The notes below the pieces were generated by a model, which saw only the letters and a program-made list of their open reading frames with translations, did no database searches and was not told the origin of the DNA. Both the position numbers and the translations under genes were made by a program. A DNA stretch of 64,000 nucleotides. Origin: Myxococcaceae bacterium JPH2. Lineage in GTDB: Bacteria; Myxococcota; Myxococcia; Myxococcales; Myxococcaceae. This document shows, piece after piece, positions 35,503 through 44,781 of the stretch (its first letter is position 1; the number at the start of each line of letters is the position of its first letter). The stretch spans positions 62,001 through 126,000 of the forward strand of contig JAEMGR010000030.1 of the NCBI GenBank assembly GCA_016458225.1, given 5' to 3'.

Positions 35503-36066
35503 GTGCCCCGCTTCGACTCGCTGCTCGACGACTTCTTCTACCGACCGGACGAGGACGTCTCGGGGCTGGTGGACTTCGCGGCTGGCAGCCACGGCGCGAC
35601 GCCCCAGGCCGTGGAAGAAGTGCCCGAGGAGTACCTGTCCTTCCTGCTGGAGGACGAGTGCTACGCGGTGCCGCTGCTCGCCGTGCGGGAGATCTGCAAG
35701 GTGCCGCCCCTGACGGAGATTCCGCGCGCGGAGCCCTGGCTGTTGGGCGTGATGAACCTGCGCGGCGAGCTGCTGCCCGTGTACGACGTGAAGCTGCGCC
35801 TGCGGCTCGCGGAGGTGCCCGCGAAGGTGGCGGGGCCGGAGGCGCTGCCTGCGCCCCGTGCGGCGCGCATCCTGGTGCTGAAGACGGAGGAGGGGCCCGC
35901 GGGTGTGTGGGTGGACAGCGTGCTGGGGGTGGTGCGGCTCAAGCCCTCGATGTTGGAGGCGGCGCCGCCGGGACTTCGTGGCGAGCGCGACTGCGTGGTG
36001 GGGCTGGGCCGCCGAGGCTCGCAGCTCTACATCCTCCTGGACCCCGAGCTGGCGCTCGCCTCATGA
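35503..36066 (+). CDS. cheW: CheW-like coupling protein (first)
   Basis: 187-residue CheW-domain protein. The core runs from about residue 45 (YLSFLLEDECYAVPLLAVREI) through GVMNLRGELLPVYDVKLRLRL and GVWVDSVLGVVRL. About 40 acidic residues precede it. GTG 35503 is taken as start; a TTG nine bases upstream is possible. Expected to link receptors and CheA. It overlaps the next cheW by 4 bases. Confidence 0.88.
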   Translation: MPRFDSLLDDFFYRPDEDVSGLVDFAAGSHGATPQAVEEVPEEYLSFLLEDECYAVPLLAVREICKVPPLTEIPRAEPWLLGVMNLRGELLPVYDVKLRLRLAEVPAKVAGPEALPAPRAARILVLKTEEGPAGVWVDSVLGVVRLKPSMLEAAPPGLRGERDCVVGLGRRGSQLYILLDPELALAS

Positions 36067-36593
36067 CGAACCCCGTGAACCTGTTGGCGCGCCGCCCTCG
36101 CGCGGTGACGGAAGCGGACGCCGCCGCGCATGACCCCGTCGTGCAGTTGTGCGCCTTCTTCGTGGGCCGCGAGGAGTACGTGCTCGACATCCAGCGGGTG
36201 GAGGAGATCCTCCCGCTCCAGCGCGTCATCCCCATCCCGCACACGCCCTCGTTCGTGGAGGGCGTGCTGCACTTGCGCGGCGCCATCCTCCCCGTGGTGG
36301 ATTTGCGGCGGCGTTTGCAGGGACAAGAGGGGCCCGCGACGCCCAAGACGCGGCTGCTCGTGTGCAGGGTGGGGAATCGGCGCGTGGTGGTGCGGGTGGA
36401 CCGGGTGGCCGAGGTGCTGCGGGTGCGCCGGGCCGACATCCAGCCCGCGCCCGCCGTGGTGAGCGCGGGACGTTCTCCGTTCGTGGTGGGCGTGTGCGGG
36501 CCTCCCGAGCGGCTGCGCCTGTTGCTGGACATCAAGGCGCTCCTGCGCTCGGAGCTGGAGCGTGAGGCAGCGCGGCCCGGAGGGGCGGAATGA
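36063..36593 (+). CDS. cheW: CheW-like coupling protein (second)
   Basis: 176-residue CheW: LCAFFVGREEYVLDIQRVEEIL, GVLHLRGAILPVVDLRRRL and VVVRVDRVAEVLRV. Less acidic than the first copy and with a longer basic loop. Two unlike CheW proteins in one operon could couple different receptors or form CheW rings. ATGA overlaps on both sides. Confidence 0.92.
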   Translation: MTNPVNLLARRPRAVTEADAAAHDPVVQLCAFFVGREEYVLDIQRVEEILPLQRVIPIPHTPSFVEGVLHLRGAILPVVDLRRRLQGQEGPATPKTRLLVCRVGNRRVVVRVDRVAEVLRVRRADIQPAPAVVSAGRSPFVVGVCGPPERLRLLLDIKALLRSELEREAARPGGAE

Positions 36594-38584
36594 GCGACGT
36601 GGCCGACGTGCCTTCGCGCGAGGAGGCGCGCTACCGGGCGATGCAGGCCTTGGATCCGCTCGCGTCGGACGCGCTGGAGTCCTTCATCGGGGGCCTGCAC
36701 GACGAGAGCTGGCGGGTGAGGCACGCCGCCGCGGAAGGACTCCAGCGGCTGCCGGAGGCCTCCCGGGTCGCGACGCGGCTGATCTCCGTCCTGGGAGAGC
36801 GTGGCGAAGCGGGCGCACGCAATGCCGCGGCCGAGGCGCTGGCGGGCCTGGGCGACGCGGCGCTGGGGCCGCTGGTGCGCTTGCTCGCGCACGAGGACCC
36901 GGATCAGCGCAAGTTCGCGGCGGACATCCTGGGGCAGCTCGGGCGGCGGGGCGACGTGGTGGAGTCCGTGCTCGTGCGAGCCCTGGGCGATGGGGACCTC
37001 AACGTGCGCGTGTCCGCCGCCGAAGCGCTGGGGCGCGTGGGGGGCGCGGGCGCGGCGCGGGCGCTGGAGTCCCTCCTGGACGCCGATGAGTCGCTGCTCC
37101 GGCTGGCGGCGCTGGAGGGCCTGGCGCTGCTGGGCCAGCCGCCGCCGCTGGACGTGGCGCTGGCGCTGGCGGACGACGTGAGCCTGCGGCGCAGCGCCCT
37201 GCGCGTGCTGGGGCTGAGGCCCGAGCGCGCGGCCCTGGAGCGCGTCTGCGCGGGGCTGGGGGTGGCGTCTCGCTCGGTGCTCGAGGCGGCCCTGGGCGCG
37301 CTGGGGACGCAGGTGGCGCGGCGTGACGGAGCCCGGCGCGACGAGCTGGATGTGCTCGTGCGAGGTGCGCTGGCGAAGCTGCCCGACGCAGCCTCGCGCG
37401 TGCAGCGGGCGCTGGAGTCGGAGGACGTGTCGGTGCGGGCAGGCGCGTTGCTCGCCGCGGGCGTGCTGGAGGACGCGGCGCTCGCGGTGCCCGTGGCGGA
37501 GGTGGCGCGAGAGGATCGGCTGCTGCGCGAGGTGCTTCACACGCTGGGGCGACTGGGGCCCGAGGGCGGACGGGTCCTGCTGCGGCACATGGGTGAGCTG
37601 TCCCTGCCTGCGCGCACGGCGGCGACCGAGGCGCTGGTGGACCTGGTGGATGCCGACTCCGTGCCGGCGCTGGAGTCGCTGCTCGACTGGGCCGAGGACG
37701 ATCTGCGCGCCGTGGTGGTTCGGGCGCTCGGGCGCACGAGCGCTCCCGAGGCGGTGCGTCCGCTGGTCGAACTGCTCGGAGACCCATCACTGTCGGGCGC
37801 GGCGATGCGCGCGTTGGTCGCGCTGGCCGAGCCCCATGCGAGCGCGGTGCTGAAGGCGCTGGATGAGTCCGTGTCTCGACGCGCGACGCCCGCGGCGGTG
37901 GCGGTGCTCGGTCGGGTCGGGGGAGCGCTCGCGCTGCCGGTGCTGCGGCGCCTGGCTCGGGATGCGGAGCCCGCGTGGCGCGCGGCGGCGGTGGAGGCCG
38001 CGGGCGAGGTGGACTTCCGCGCGGGCGGCGAGCTGGCGCGTGGCGCGCTCGCGGACGAGGCCGCGGCGGTTCGCATCGCGGCGGTGCGCGCCACGGGACG
38101 TCTGGGCGGGCCGGACGCGGCCGCGCTGCTGCGCCCCGCGCTCGCGGATGAGGACCTGGGCGTGCGGCTGGCGGGCGTGGACGCGGTGGGCGAGTGTGGC
38201 GCGCTGGAGCGGGTGCCGGAGCTGGAGATGCTCGCGCGTCACGAGGACGGCGCGCTGGCGGTGCAGGCCGTGCGCGCGCTCGCGAGGCTGGGCGCGGCGG
38301 GGCCGGAGGTGCTCCGAGGCGCGGCGGGCCATGCGGACTCGGAGGTGGTCAAGGCCGCGCTGGCGGCGGGCGCGGGGACGCCACCGGGATGGACGTTGGC
38401 CGAAGCGCTGTTGGGCCATGCCGAGTGGGATGTTCGCGCGGCGGCGGCGCGGGTACTGGGGGACGTGGAGGGGCCTGGAGCCGAAGAGGCCCTGCGGCTG
38501 GCGCAGCGAGCGTTGGGCGCCGAGACGGACAGCCTGGCGCGGCGGGCGCTCCTGGACACGGTGGAGCGCCTGTCGCGGCGATAG
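36590..38584 (+). CDS. HEAT-repeat protein within the Che operon
   Basis: 664-residue protein made almost wholly of HEAT/PBS-lyase-type repeats of about 31 residues (for example DPDQRKFAADILGQLGRRGD, DGDLNVRVSAAEALGRVGGA, DEDLGVRLAGVDAVGECGAL). It has no signal peptide or membrane segment, so it is a cytoplasmic solenoid. It overlaps cheW by 4 bases and precedes cheR by 20, so it belongs to the pathway. A scaffold or output-binding role is likely but unproven. Small HEAT proteins occur in some myxobacterial Che clusters; this one is large. Confidence 0.85.
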   Translation: MSDVADVPSREEARYRAMQALDPLASDALESFIGGLHDESWRVRHAAAEGLQRLPEASRVATRLISVLGERGEAGARNAAAEALAGLGDAALGPLVRLLAHEDPDQRKFAADILGQLGRRGDVVESVLVRALGDGDLNVRVSAAEALGRVGGAGAARALESLLDADESLLRLAALEGLALLGQPPPLDVALALADDVSLRRSALRVLGLRPERAALERVCAGLGVASRSVLEAALGALGTQVARRDGARRDELDVLVRGALAKLPDAASRVQRALESEDVSVRAGALLAAGVLEDAALAVPVAEVAREDRLLREVLHTLGRLGPEGGRVLLRHMGELSLPARTAATEALVDLVDADSVPALESLLDWAEDDLRAVVVRALGRTSAPEAVRPLVELLGDPSLSGAAMRALVALAEPHASAVLKALDESVSRRATPAAVAVLGRVGGALALPVLRRLARDAEPAWRAAAVEAAGEVDFRAGGELARGALADEAAAVRIAAVRATGRLGGPDAAALLRPALADEDLGVRLAGVDAVGECGALERVPELEMLARHEDGALAVQAVRALARLGAAGPEVLRGAAGHADSEVVKAALAAGAGTPPGWTLAEALLGHAEWDVRAAAARVLGDVEGPGAEEALRLAQRALGAETDSLARRALLDTVERLSRR

Positions 38585-38604
38585 GGTGAGGAGGGGGGAC
38601 TCGG

Positions 38605-39477
38605 GTGGCACGCTTCGATGAGAGTCGGCCAGAGATGACGGTGGAGCAGTTCCGCCTGCTGCGTGACCACGTCTACTCGCACTGCGGCATCCTGGTTCAT
38701 GACGACATGAAGTTCGTGATGGAGCGCCGGCTGTGGCCTCGCTTGGAGGCGCTGGGCCTGGCGGACTTCGGCGCCTACCACCGCTTCCTGCGCTACGACG
38801 TCCAGCGCCACGCGGAGCTGGAGGCCGCCGTCGAGTCGCTCACCACGCACGAGACGTACTTCTTCCGCGAGCCCGTTCAGCTCCGAGCCTTCACCGACGA
38901 GCTGTTCCCCCTGCTGGAGAAGCGGAACGGACGGTTGAAGCGGCTGCGCCTGTGGTCGGCGGGATGTTCGTCCGGCGAAGAGGCCTACACGCTGGCCATG
39001 CTGCTCAAGGAGAGCCGGCGCTTCGACGAGTGGGACGTGGAAGTGTACGGGACGGATATCTCCAGGCGTGTGCTGGCCACGGCCCGGCGAGCGGAGTACG
39101 GGCCGAGCGCGCTCCGGGCCACGGCGCCGGAGATGCTGGAGCGCTACTTCGTGCCGCTGCCGGGCAACCGCGTTCGCGTGCGCGACGACGTGCGGGCGTG
39201 GGTGAGCTTCGGACACCAGAACCTGCTGGACGAGGCCAGCAGCCATCTCGTCGCCCGGATGGACGTCGTCTTCTGCCGCAACGTGATGATCTACTTTGAT
39301 CAATCCGCGCGGCGCCGCGTGCTGCGCATCATCCGCGACCGGCTCAACCCGGGCGGCTACCTGCTGCTGGGCCACTCGGAGAACCTGCTCAACCTGGGCG
39401 CGGACTTCGAACTGGTGCACCTGCGCGGGGACCTCGTCTACCGCAAGCCCGAGCTGCCGGGTGGAGAGGTGCGCTGA
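38605..39477 (+). CDS. cheR: Chemoreceptor methyltransferase CheR
   Basis: 290-residue SAM-dependent methyltransferase. The N-terminal helical domain (FRLLRDHVYSHCGILVHDD) precedes the SAM site (LWSAGCSSGEEAYTLAMLL) and the RNVMIYFD motif. No TPR extension. It should methylate glutamates on a receptor, yet none is encoded in the window. Its stop shares a base with the cheB start. Confidence 0.95.
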   Translation: MARFDESRPEMTVEQFRLLRDHVYSHCGILVHDDMKFVMERRLWPRLEALGLADFGAYHRFLRYDVQRHAELEAAVESLTTHETYFFREPVQLRAFTDELFPLLEKRNGRLKRLRLWSAGCSSGEEAYTLAMLLKESRRFDEWDVEVYGTDISRRVLATARRAEYGPSALRATAPEMLERYFVPLPGNRVRVRDDVRAWVSFGHQNLLDEASSHLVARMDVVFCRNVMIYFDQSARRRVLRIIRDRLNPGGYLLLGHSENLLNLGADFELVHLRGDLVYRKPELPGGEVR

Positions 39478-40511
39478 TGATCCGGCCGCTCTCCGTGCTC
39501 GTCATCGACGACTCGGCGCAGAACCGTCGCACGCTCACCACGCTGCTGGAGTCGGCCTCGGACGTGCGGGTGTTGGATCGGGCCGCGGATGGCGAGGAGG
39601 GGCTGCGCAAGGTCCTCGAGCTCAAGCCGGACGTGGTGACGTTGGACCTGGAGATGCCTCGACTGGGGGGCTACACGTTCCTGCGGCTCTTGATGCGCAC
39701 GGCGCCCACGCCGGTCATCGTCATCTCCAGCTACGCGCACCGGTCGGACGTCTTCAAGGCGCTGGAGCTGGGCGCCTTCGACTTCATCGCGAAGCCCGCG
39801 CGAGGCACGCCCGAATCCTTGGAGCAGCTTCGCGCGGAGCTGCTGGAGAAGGTGCGCGCCGCTCGCCACGTGCGGACGGCCGCGCGCATGCCCGCGCCCG
39901 CTCGGGGCCCGGTGGTGGCGGGCGAGGCGCCTCAGGTGCTCGCCATCGGCGCGTCGACGGGCGGGCCTCCCGCGGTGCAGCGACTGTTGGAGGGACTGAC
40001 GTCCGAGCCCTCGCCGTGCGTGCTCGTGGGCCAGCACATGCCCGCGCACTTCACGCGCGCGTTCGCGGACCGCTTGGATCGAATGGGCCCCTTCACGGTG
40101 ACCGAGGCGCGCGAGGGCGACGTGGTCGAGCCCGGGCACGTCTTCATCGCGCCAGGCGGGCGGCACCTCGTGGTGTCGGAGCGCTCGGGGCGGCTGGAGC
40201 TGCACACGCCGGCGCCGGTGGGACAGGACAAGTACGCGCCCTCGGTGGACCGCTTGTTCGAGAGCGTGGCGCAGGTGCTCGGCGCTCGGGCGGTGGCGGT
40301 GGTGCTGACGGGCATGGGCTCGGATGGCGCTCAGGGCGCCCGGGCCGTGCACGCGGCGGGTGGCGAGGTCTGGGCCGAGTCCGAGGAGACAGCGGTCGTC
40401 TTCGGGATGCCGCAAGAGGCCATCGCCACGGGCGCGGTGAAGCGGGTGTTGCCGTTGGGGGAGATGGGGCCGGCCCTGGCGTCGCTGGTGCGCAGGCGGC
40501 GAGGCACCTGA
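39477..40511 (+). CDS. cheB: Chemotaxis methylesterase/response regulator CheB
   Basis: 344-residue CheB. The receiver has D11/D12 and phosphoacceptor D57 (VVTLDLEMP), then a linker and the esterase domain with catalytic Ser in IGASTGGPPA, His in VGQHMPAHFT and Asp in GMGSDGAQGA. It opposes CheR. An unattached CheY follows after 78 bases. Confidence 0.95.
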   Translation: MIRPLSVLVIDDSAQNRRTLTTLLESASDVRVLDRAADGEEGLRKVLELKPDVVTLDLEMPRLGGYTFLRLLMRTAPTPVIVISSYAHRSDVFKALELGAFDFIAKPARGTPESLEQLRAELLEKVRAARHVRTAARMPAPARGPVVAGEAPQVLAIGASTGGPPAVQRLLEGLTSEPSPCVLVGQHMPAHFTRAFADRLDRMGPFTVTEAREGDVVEPGHVFIAPGGRHLVVSERSGRLELHTPAPVGQDKYAPSVDRLFESVAQVLGARAVAVVLTGMGSDGAQGARAVHAAGGEVWAESEETAVVFGMPQEAIATGAVKRVLPLGEMGPALASLVRRRRGT

Positions 40512-40589
40512 GGGGCGTTGTCGGATTTCGAGCGGGGAGCGCCGGACACATTCCGGGGCCGCGCGAGGCCAGGGTGTTAGGCTGCGAGC

Positions 40590-40973
40590 ATGTCGCAGCA
40601 GATCCGCGCGCTGGTGGTGGATGACTCGCAAGCCATGCGGCGCAGCATCATGTACGCACTCCAGCGTCTCGGCGGGGTCACCTGCATCGAGGCGCAGGAC
40701 GGCGCCGAGGGCCTGAAGAAGCTCACCACGCAGGGGCGCTTCGACCTGGTGCTGACGGACATCAACATGCCGTTGATGGACGGGTTGAAGTTGATCAGCC
40801 ACATCCGGCAGGCGACCGACCACCGCACCGTGCCCATCGTCGTCATCACCACCGAGGCCGCTGCGGTGGATCGCCAGCGCGCGATGGTGTTGGGCGCGAG
40901 CGCGTATCTGGTGAAACCCGTGCAGGCCAAGGTGGTGGTGGATACGGTGAAGGAACTGCTGAACCTCGAATGA
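40590..40973 (+). CDS. cheY: CheY-like single-domain response regulator
   Basis: 127-residue receiver with D11/D12, phosphoacceptor D57 (LTDINMP) and K in YLVKPV. It differs from the first CheY of the operon. Its stop overlaps the start of an ABC transporter ATPase by 4 bases, which ties the transporter to the Che proteins. Confidence 0.93.
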   Translation: MSQQIRALVVDDSQAMRRSIMYALQRLGGVTCIEAQDGAEGLKKLTTQGRFDLVLTDINMPLMDGLKLISHIRQATDHRTVPIVVITTEAAAVDRQRAMVLGASAYLVKPVQAKVVVDTVKELLNLE

Positions 40974-41767
40974 CTTCCCTGGAGCCGCGCAGGCGAATGG
41001 AAACCGTCCTGGACGTGCAAGGGCTGGCGAAGACGTATGGCGCGGTGCGGGCGGTGGAGGGGCTGACCTTTCGGGTGGCGCCCGGTGAGGTGCTGGGCTT
41101 GGTGGGGCCCAACGGCGCGGGGAAGACCTCCACGCTGCGCTGCCTCGCGGGAATCCTGCCGCCCTCGACCGGGCGCGTGCGCGTGGCGGGCTTTGACCTC
41201 GCGATGATGTCGGTGGAGGCGAAGCGAGAGCTGGCCTTCCTGCCGGATGAACCGCGCTTCTTCGAGTACCTCACGGTGTGGGAGCACCTCAACTTCACGG
41301 CACGGCTCTACGGCGTGGAGGACTGGGAGGCTCGGGCGCGCGGGCTGCTGGAGGAGATGGAGCTGGGGGGCCGCGAGCGTGCACTGCCTGGAGAGCTGTC
41401 CCGCGGCATGAAGCAGAAGCTGTCCATCGCGTGCGGCTTCCTGCACTCGCCTCGGCTCATCCTCCTGGACGAGCCGCTCACGGGGTTGGATCCGCTGGGC
41501 ATCCGCCGGATGAAGGCATCGCTGCGGCGCAGGGCGGAGCAGGGCTCGGCGCTGGTGCTGTCGTCGCACTTGCTCCCGCTGGTGGAGGAGCTGTGCCACC
41601 GCATCCTCGTCATCGCCAAGGGACAGGTGGTGGCGCTGGGCACGCTCGCGGAGATCCGGGAGCGATTGAGCGGACCTGGGGGCGCGAACACCTCGCTCGA
41701 AGACTTGTTCGTGCGCATCACGGGGGGCGATTTGGACCACGCGCGGACGGAGCTTGGCGGACCGTGA
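40970..41767 (+). CDS. ABC transporter ATP-binding protein
   Basis: 265-residue ABC-2-type ATPase. Walker A is GPNGAGKT, signature LSRGMKQKLS, Walker B LILLDEPLTGLDP, H-loop SSHLL. It resembles exporters of the CcmA/NatA type. It overlaps cheY upstream and the permease downstream, each by 4 bases. Substrate unknown. Confidence 0.92.
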   Translation: MTSLEPRRRMETVLDVQGLAKTYGAVRAVEGLTFRVAPGEVLGLVGPNGAGKTSTLRCLAGILPPSTGRVRVAGFDLAMMSVEAKRELAFLPDEPRFFEYLTVWEHLNFTARLYGVEDWEARARGLLEEMELGGRERALPGELSRGMKQKLSIACGFLHSPRLILLDEPLTGLDPLGIRRMKASLRRRAEQGSALVLSSHLLPLVEELCHRILVIAKGQVVALGTLAEIRERLSGPGGANTSLEDLFVRITGGDLDHARTELGGP

Positions 41768-43488
41768 GTCTGCACGGCGCGGTGTTTTTCGTGTGGCTGC
41801 GCTCGGGGCGCAATCGCGTCCTGCGTCAGCTCCAGCGGCTGAAGCGCCCGCGCTATCTCGTGGGCGCGCTGGTGGGGCTCGCCTATCTGTACTCCCTCGT
41901 GGGGCGCACGCTGCTGTTCCGCGAGGGGGCAGGGAGCGCACCTCCGGGCGTGCGGCTCTTCGCTGAGCTGTCCTTGGTGGTGTCGGTGTGGGGGACGCTG
42001 TTCAGCGCCTGGGCGCTGGGCGCGGATCGCCCCTCGCTGACGTTCACGGAGACCGAGGTGCAGCAGTTGTTTCCGGCGCCCGTCACGCGTGGCGCCTTGC
42101 TGCACTACAAGCTCGCGAGGAGCGTCATGGGCACCGCCGCGGGCGCGCTGGCGGCGACACTCTTCGTCGGGCGATGGGTCAGCTCCACTCCAGGGCTCTT
42201 CTTCCTGGGCGCATGTCTGTCTTTGACGACGCTGTCGCTACATGGCACCGCGGCTTCGTTCATGCGCACGCGGTTCGCGGCGCGCGGTGGATGGGCCGTG
42301 TTCGCGAGATGGGCCGTGCTGGCCTTGGTGCTCGCGGGCGTGGGATGGGTGGTCCTGGACGCGCTGCGAACGCATCCGCTGCCTTCGGGCATTGGGTCGG
42401 CGCGGCAGGGACGCCAGTGGCTGCTGTCCTTCCTCGACGCTCCGGGCCCGCGCGCGGTGCTGTGGCCGGGGCGTTTGTTGGTGGGCCCGGCCCTGGCCAA
42501 GAGCACCGATGACTTCCTTGCCGCGCTCCCGCCCGTGCTCTTGCTCCTGGTGGCGCATTACGTCTGGGTGTTGTGGGCGCAGACGCCCTTCGAGGAGTCC
42601 GCGCTCGTCCGCGCCGAGGCCCGCGAGCGGGAGCGGGCCGTGCGAGCCCCGGGGCGTGGTGCCGCGATGGGAGGCATTCGCGTGGGGCGCCAGCCGTTCA
42701 CGCTGAGGGCGCGCGGCCGGCCGGAAGTGGCGCTGATCTGGAAGAACCTCATCGCCCGCAAGCGGATGGGCGGAGGGCTGATCTGGCTGCTCATCACCGT
42801 GGTGCTCGGCGGGACGCTGGCGGCGCTGTTGGGAGATCCGACGGTGCTGGAGGACTCGCGGCGGGTCGTGAGCCCGCTGTGTCTCACGCTGGCGGTGGTG
42901 ATGGCGGTGGTGGGCCCGAGCGCGTTCCGGATGGATCTCCGCATGGACCTGCCGAAGCTGGAGCTGCTGCGAGTGATGCCGCTGGCGGGCTGGCAGGTGG
43001 TGGGCGCGGAGCTGGCGGCCTCCGCGCTGACGCTGGGCGCGTTCCAGGTGGCGCTGTTGGCGGGAGCGCTGCTCGTGGGCCGTGAGGAAGACCTGGGCTT
43101 CGAGGGCGCATGGGTGCCCGCGCTGCTCGGGCTGATGGCGTTCTTACCCGCGCTCTCGCTGGCGGGCTTGTTCGTGCAGAATGCGGCGGTGGTGCTGCTG
43201 CCCTCGTGGGTGCCCGTGGGCATGGAGCGCGCGCGCGGCATCGAGGCGCTGGGGCAGCGGTTGCTGACCTTGGCGGGGACGCTCGTCGTGACGTTGGTGG
43301 GGCTGGTCCCCGCGGCCTTCGTGGCGCTGGTGGTGGGCTACCCGCTGTTCGACCGGTTCGGCGCGTGGGCCTTCTTCGTCGCGGGACTCGTGGCGGCGGC
43401 TGTCCTCGCGGGCGAGGTCTCGTTGGGCACTCGCTGGCTCGGAGGAGTCTTCGAGGCGCTCGACCTCGCGGATGAGCAGACGGAGTAG
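41764..43488 (+). CDS. ABC-2-type exporter permease
   Basis: 574-residue membrane protein with about ten or more hydrophobic segments (for example YLVGALVGLAYLYSLVGRT, LLITVVLGGTLAALLG, FVALVVGYPLFDRFGAWAFF). It starts at a GTG overlapping the ATPase stop. No family name fits strongly; it resembles large ABC exporter permeases of unknown substrate. A basic cytoplasmic stretch (about 285-325) lies between membrane blocks. Confidence 0.82.
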   Translation: MSLHGAVFFVWLRSGRNRVLRQLQRLKRPRYLVGALVGLAYLYSLVGRTLLFREGAGSAPPGVRLFAELSLVVSVWGTLFSAWALGADRPSLTFTETEVQQLFPAPVTRGALLHYKLARSVMGTAAGALAATLFVGRWVSSTPGLFFLGACLSLTTLSLHGTAASFMRTRFAARGGWAVFARWAVLALVLAGVGWVVLDALRTHPLPSGIGSARQGRQWLLSFLDAPGPRAVLWPGRLLVGPALAKSTDDFLAALPPVLLLLVAHYVWVLWAQTPFEESALVRAEARERERAVRAPGRGAAMGGIRVGRQPFTLRARGRPEVALIWKNLIARKRMGGGLIWLLITVVLGGTLAALLGDPTVLEDSRRVVSPLCLTLAVVMAVVGPSAFRMDLRMDLPKLELLRVMPLAGWQVVGAELAASALTLGAFQVALLAGALLVGREEDLGFEGAWVPALLGLMAFLPALSLAGLFVQNAAVVLLPSWVPVGMERARGIEALGQRLLTLAGTLVVTLVGLVPAAFVALVVGYPLFDRFGAWAFFVAGLVAAAVLAGEVSLGTRWLGGVFEALDLADEQTE

Positions 43489-43627
43489 CCACACGATGCG
43501 CCGCCCGTTGAACACTGCCGGAACCTCGTGACGGGTCGGCACGCGCGGCCTCACTACACTCCGCGCGCTCGCGAGACGTGTCGCTTCGGTGAGGAAGGCG
43601 GCCACTGCCCGAGCGAGGAGGCGGCAC

Positions 43628-44521
43628 ATGAAGGTCGGCTTCATCGGGTTGGGAAACATGGGCTCGGCGATGGCGCGCAATCTGATCGCCGCTGGACACT
43701 CCCTCGCGGTGTGGAACCGGACGCCCGCGAAGGCCGAGCCCCTGAAGCAAGCGGGCGCGACAGTGGCCGCCACGCCCGCCGATGCCGCGCGGGAGGCCGA
43801 GGTCGTCATCAGCATGGTCGCGGACGATGCGGCCGCCGAGACCGCCACGTTGGGACTGGCGGGCATCCATGCGGGGCTCGCGCGGGGCGCGGTGCATGTC
43901 TCGTCGAGCACCATCTCGGTGGCGCTCGCGCGGAAGCTGGCCCAGGTGCACGCGGGCTCGGGCCAGGGCTATGTGGCCGCGCCCGTCTTCGGACGTCCCG
44001 CCGCCGCTGAATCGAAACAGCTCTGGGTCCTCGCGGCCGGGCCCTCGCCGCATGTGGAGCGCGTGCGCCCGTTGCTCTCGGCTTTGGGGCGTGGCGTGAC
44101 GGAGCTGGGCGAGGAGGCCTCGGCGGCCAACGTCGTGAAGCTGTCCGGGAACTTCCTCATCGCGTCGATGCTGGAGGCCCTGTCGGAGTCCTTCGCGCTG
44201 GTGCGCAAGTCCGGAGTGGAGCCGGCCCGCTTCCTGGAGGTGTTCCATGCCGTCTTCGCGCGCTCGCCTGTGTTCGAGGGCTACGCGACAGCCGTCGCCA
44301 AGGAGCAGTACTCGCCCGCTGGCTTCGCGCTGCGCCTGGGATTGAAGGACGTGTCGCTGGTGCTGGACGCGGCGCGCGCCGCGGAGGTCCCCATGCCCCT
44401 GGCCAGCCTCATCCGAGACAACTTTCTCGGCGGGCTGGCGCAGGGAATGGGTGCGTTGGACTGGTCGGCCTTGGGCGCCATCGCCGCGCAGCGAGCGGGG
44501 CTTGAGCCACCTGCGAAGTAG
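43628..44521 (+). CDS. NAD(P)-dependent beta-hydroxyacid dehydrogenase
   Basis: 297-residue 3-hydroxyisobutyrate/glyoxylate-reductase-type enzyme. Rossmann motif GFIGLGNMGSAMARNL, the substrate stretch SSSTISVALARKLA, and the catalytic Lys in NVVKLSGNFL are present. The VWNRTP after the second strand suggests NADP use. Start at ATG 43628 (MKVGFIG). Substrate could be glyoxylate or succinic semialdehyde; not decided. Confidence 0.85.
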   Translation: MKVGFIGLGNMGSAMARNLIAAGHSLAVWNRTPAKAEPLKQAGATVAATPADAAREAEVVISMVADDAAAETATLGLAGIHAGLARGAVHVSSSTISVALARKLAQVHAGSGQGYVAAPVFGRPAAAESKQLWVLAAGPSPHVERVRPLLSALGRGVTELGEEASAANVVKLSGNFLIASMLEALSESFALVRKSGVEPARFLEVFHAVFARSPVFEGYATAVAKEQYSPAGFALRLGLKDVSLVLDAARAAEVPMPLASLIRDNFLGGLAQGMGALDWSALGAIAAQRAGLEPPAK

Positions 44522-44530
44522 TGGCCGGGC

Positions 44531-44728
44531 CTATTGCTTCTTGCGCAGCACCTCCGCGGGAAGGTTGCGCCGCTCCCGGTGGATGAACGCGGAGAGGACC
44601 ATGACGAGGGGGTTGGGCAGGGCGACGAGGATGAGAATCAGCGTGAGCTTGCAGGCGCGCGTGAGCAGGCGCGCGCCCGTCGCGAGACCCCGCCCGAAGG
44701 CGCGGCCCGCACGTGCGAACGAAGACAT
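44531..44728 (-). CDS. Small single-pass membrane protein
   Basis: 65-residue protein: basic N-terminus (SSFARAGRAFGRGLATGARL), one membrane helix (LTLILILVALPNPLVMVLSA), charged tail ending LRKKQ. GGAG lies 7 bases before the ATG. It converges with the dehydrogenase gene, with 9 bases between their stops. No family recognised. Confidence 0.55.
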   Translation of the reverse strand: MSSFARAGRAFGRGLATGARLLTRACKLTLILILVALPNPLVMVLSAFIHRERRNLPAEVLRKKQ

Positions 44729-44781
44729 GACGTGCTCCAGGGCACGAGAGAACACTTCCGGGGACAGGCCTCGGAAGCGGC

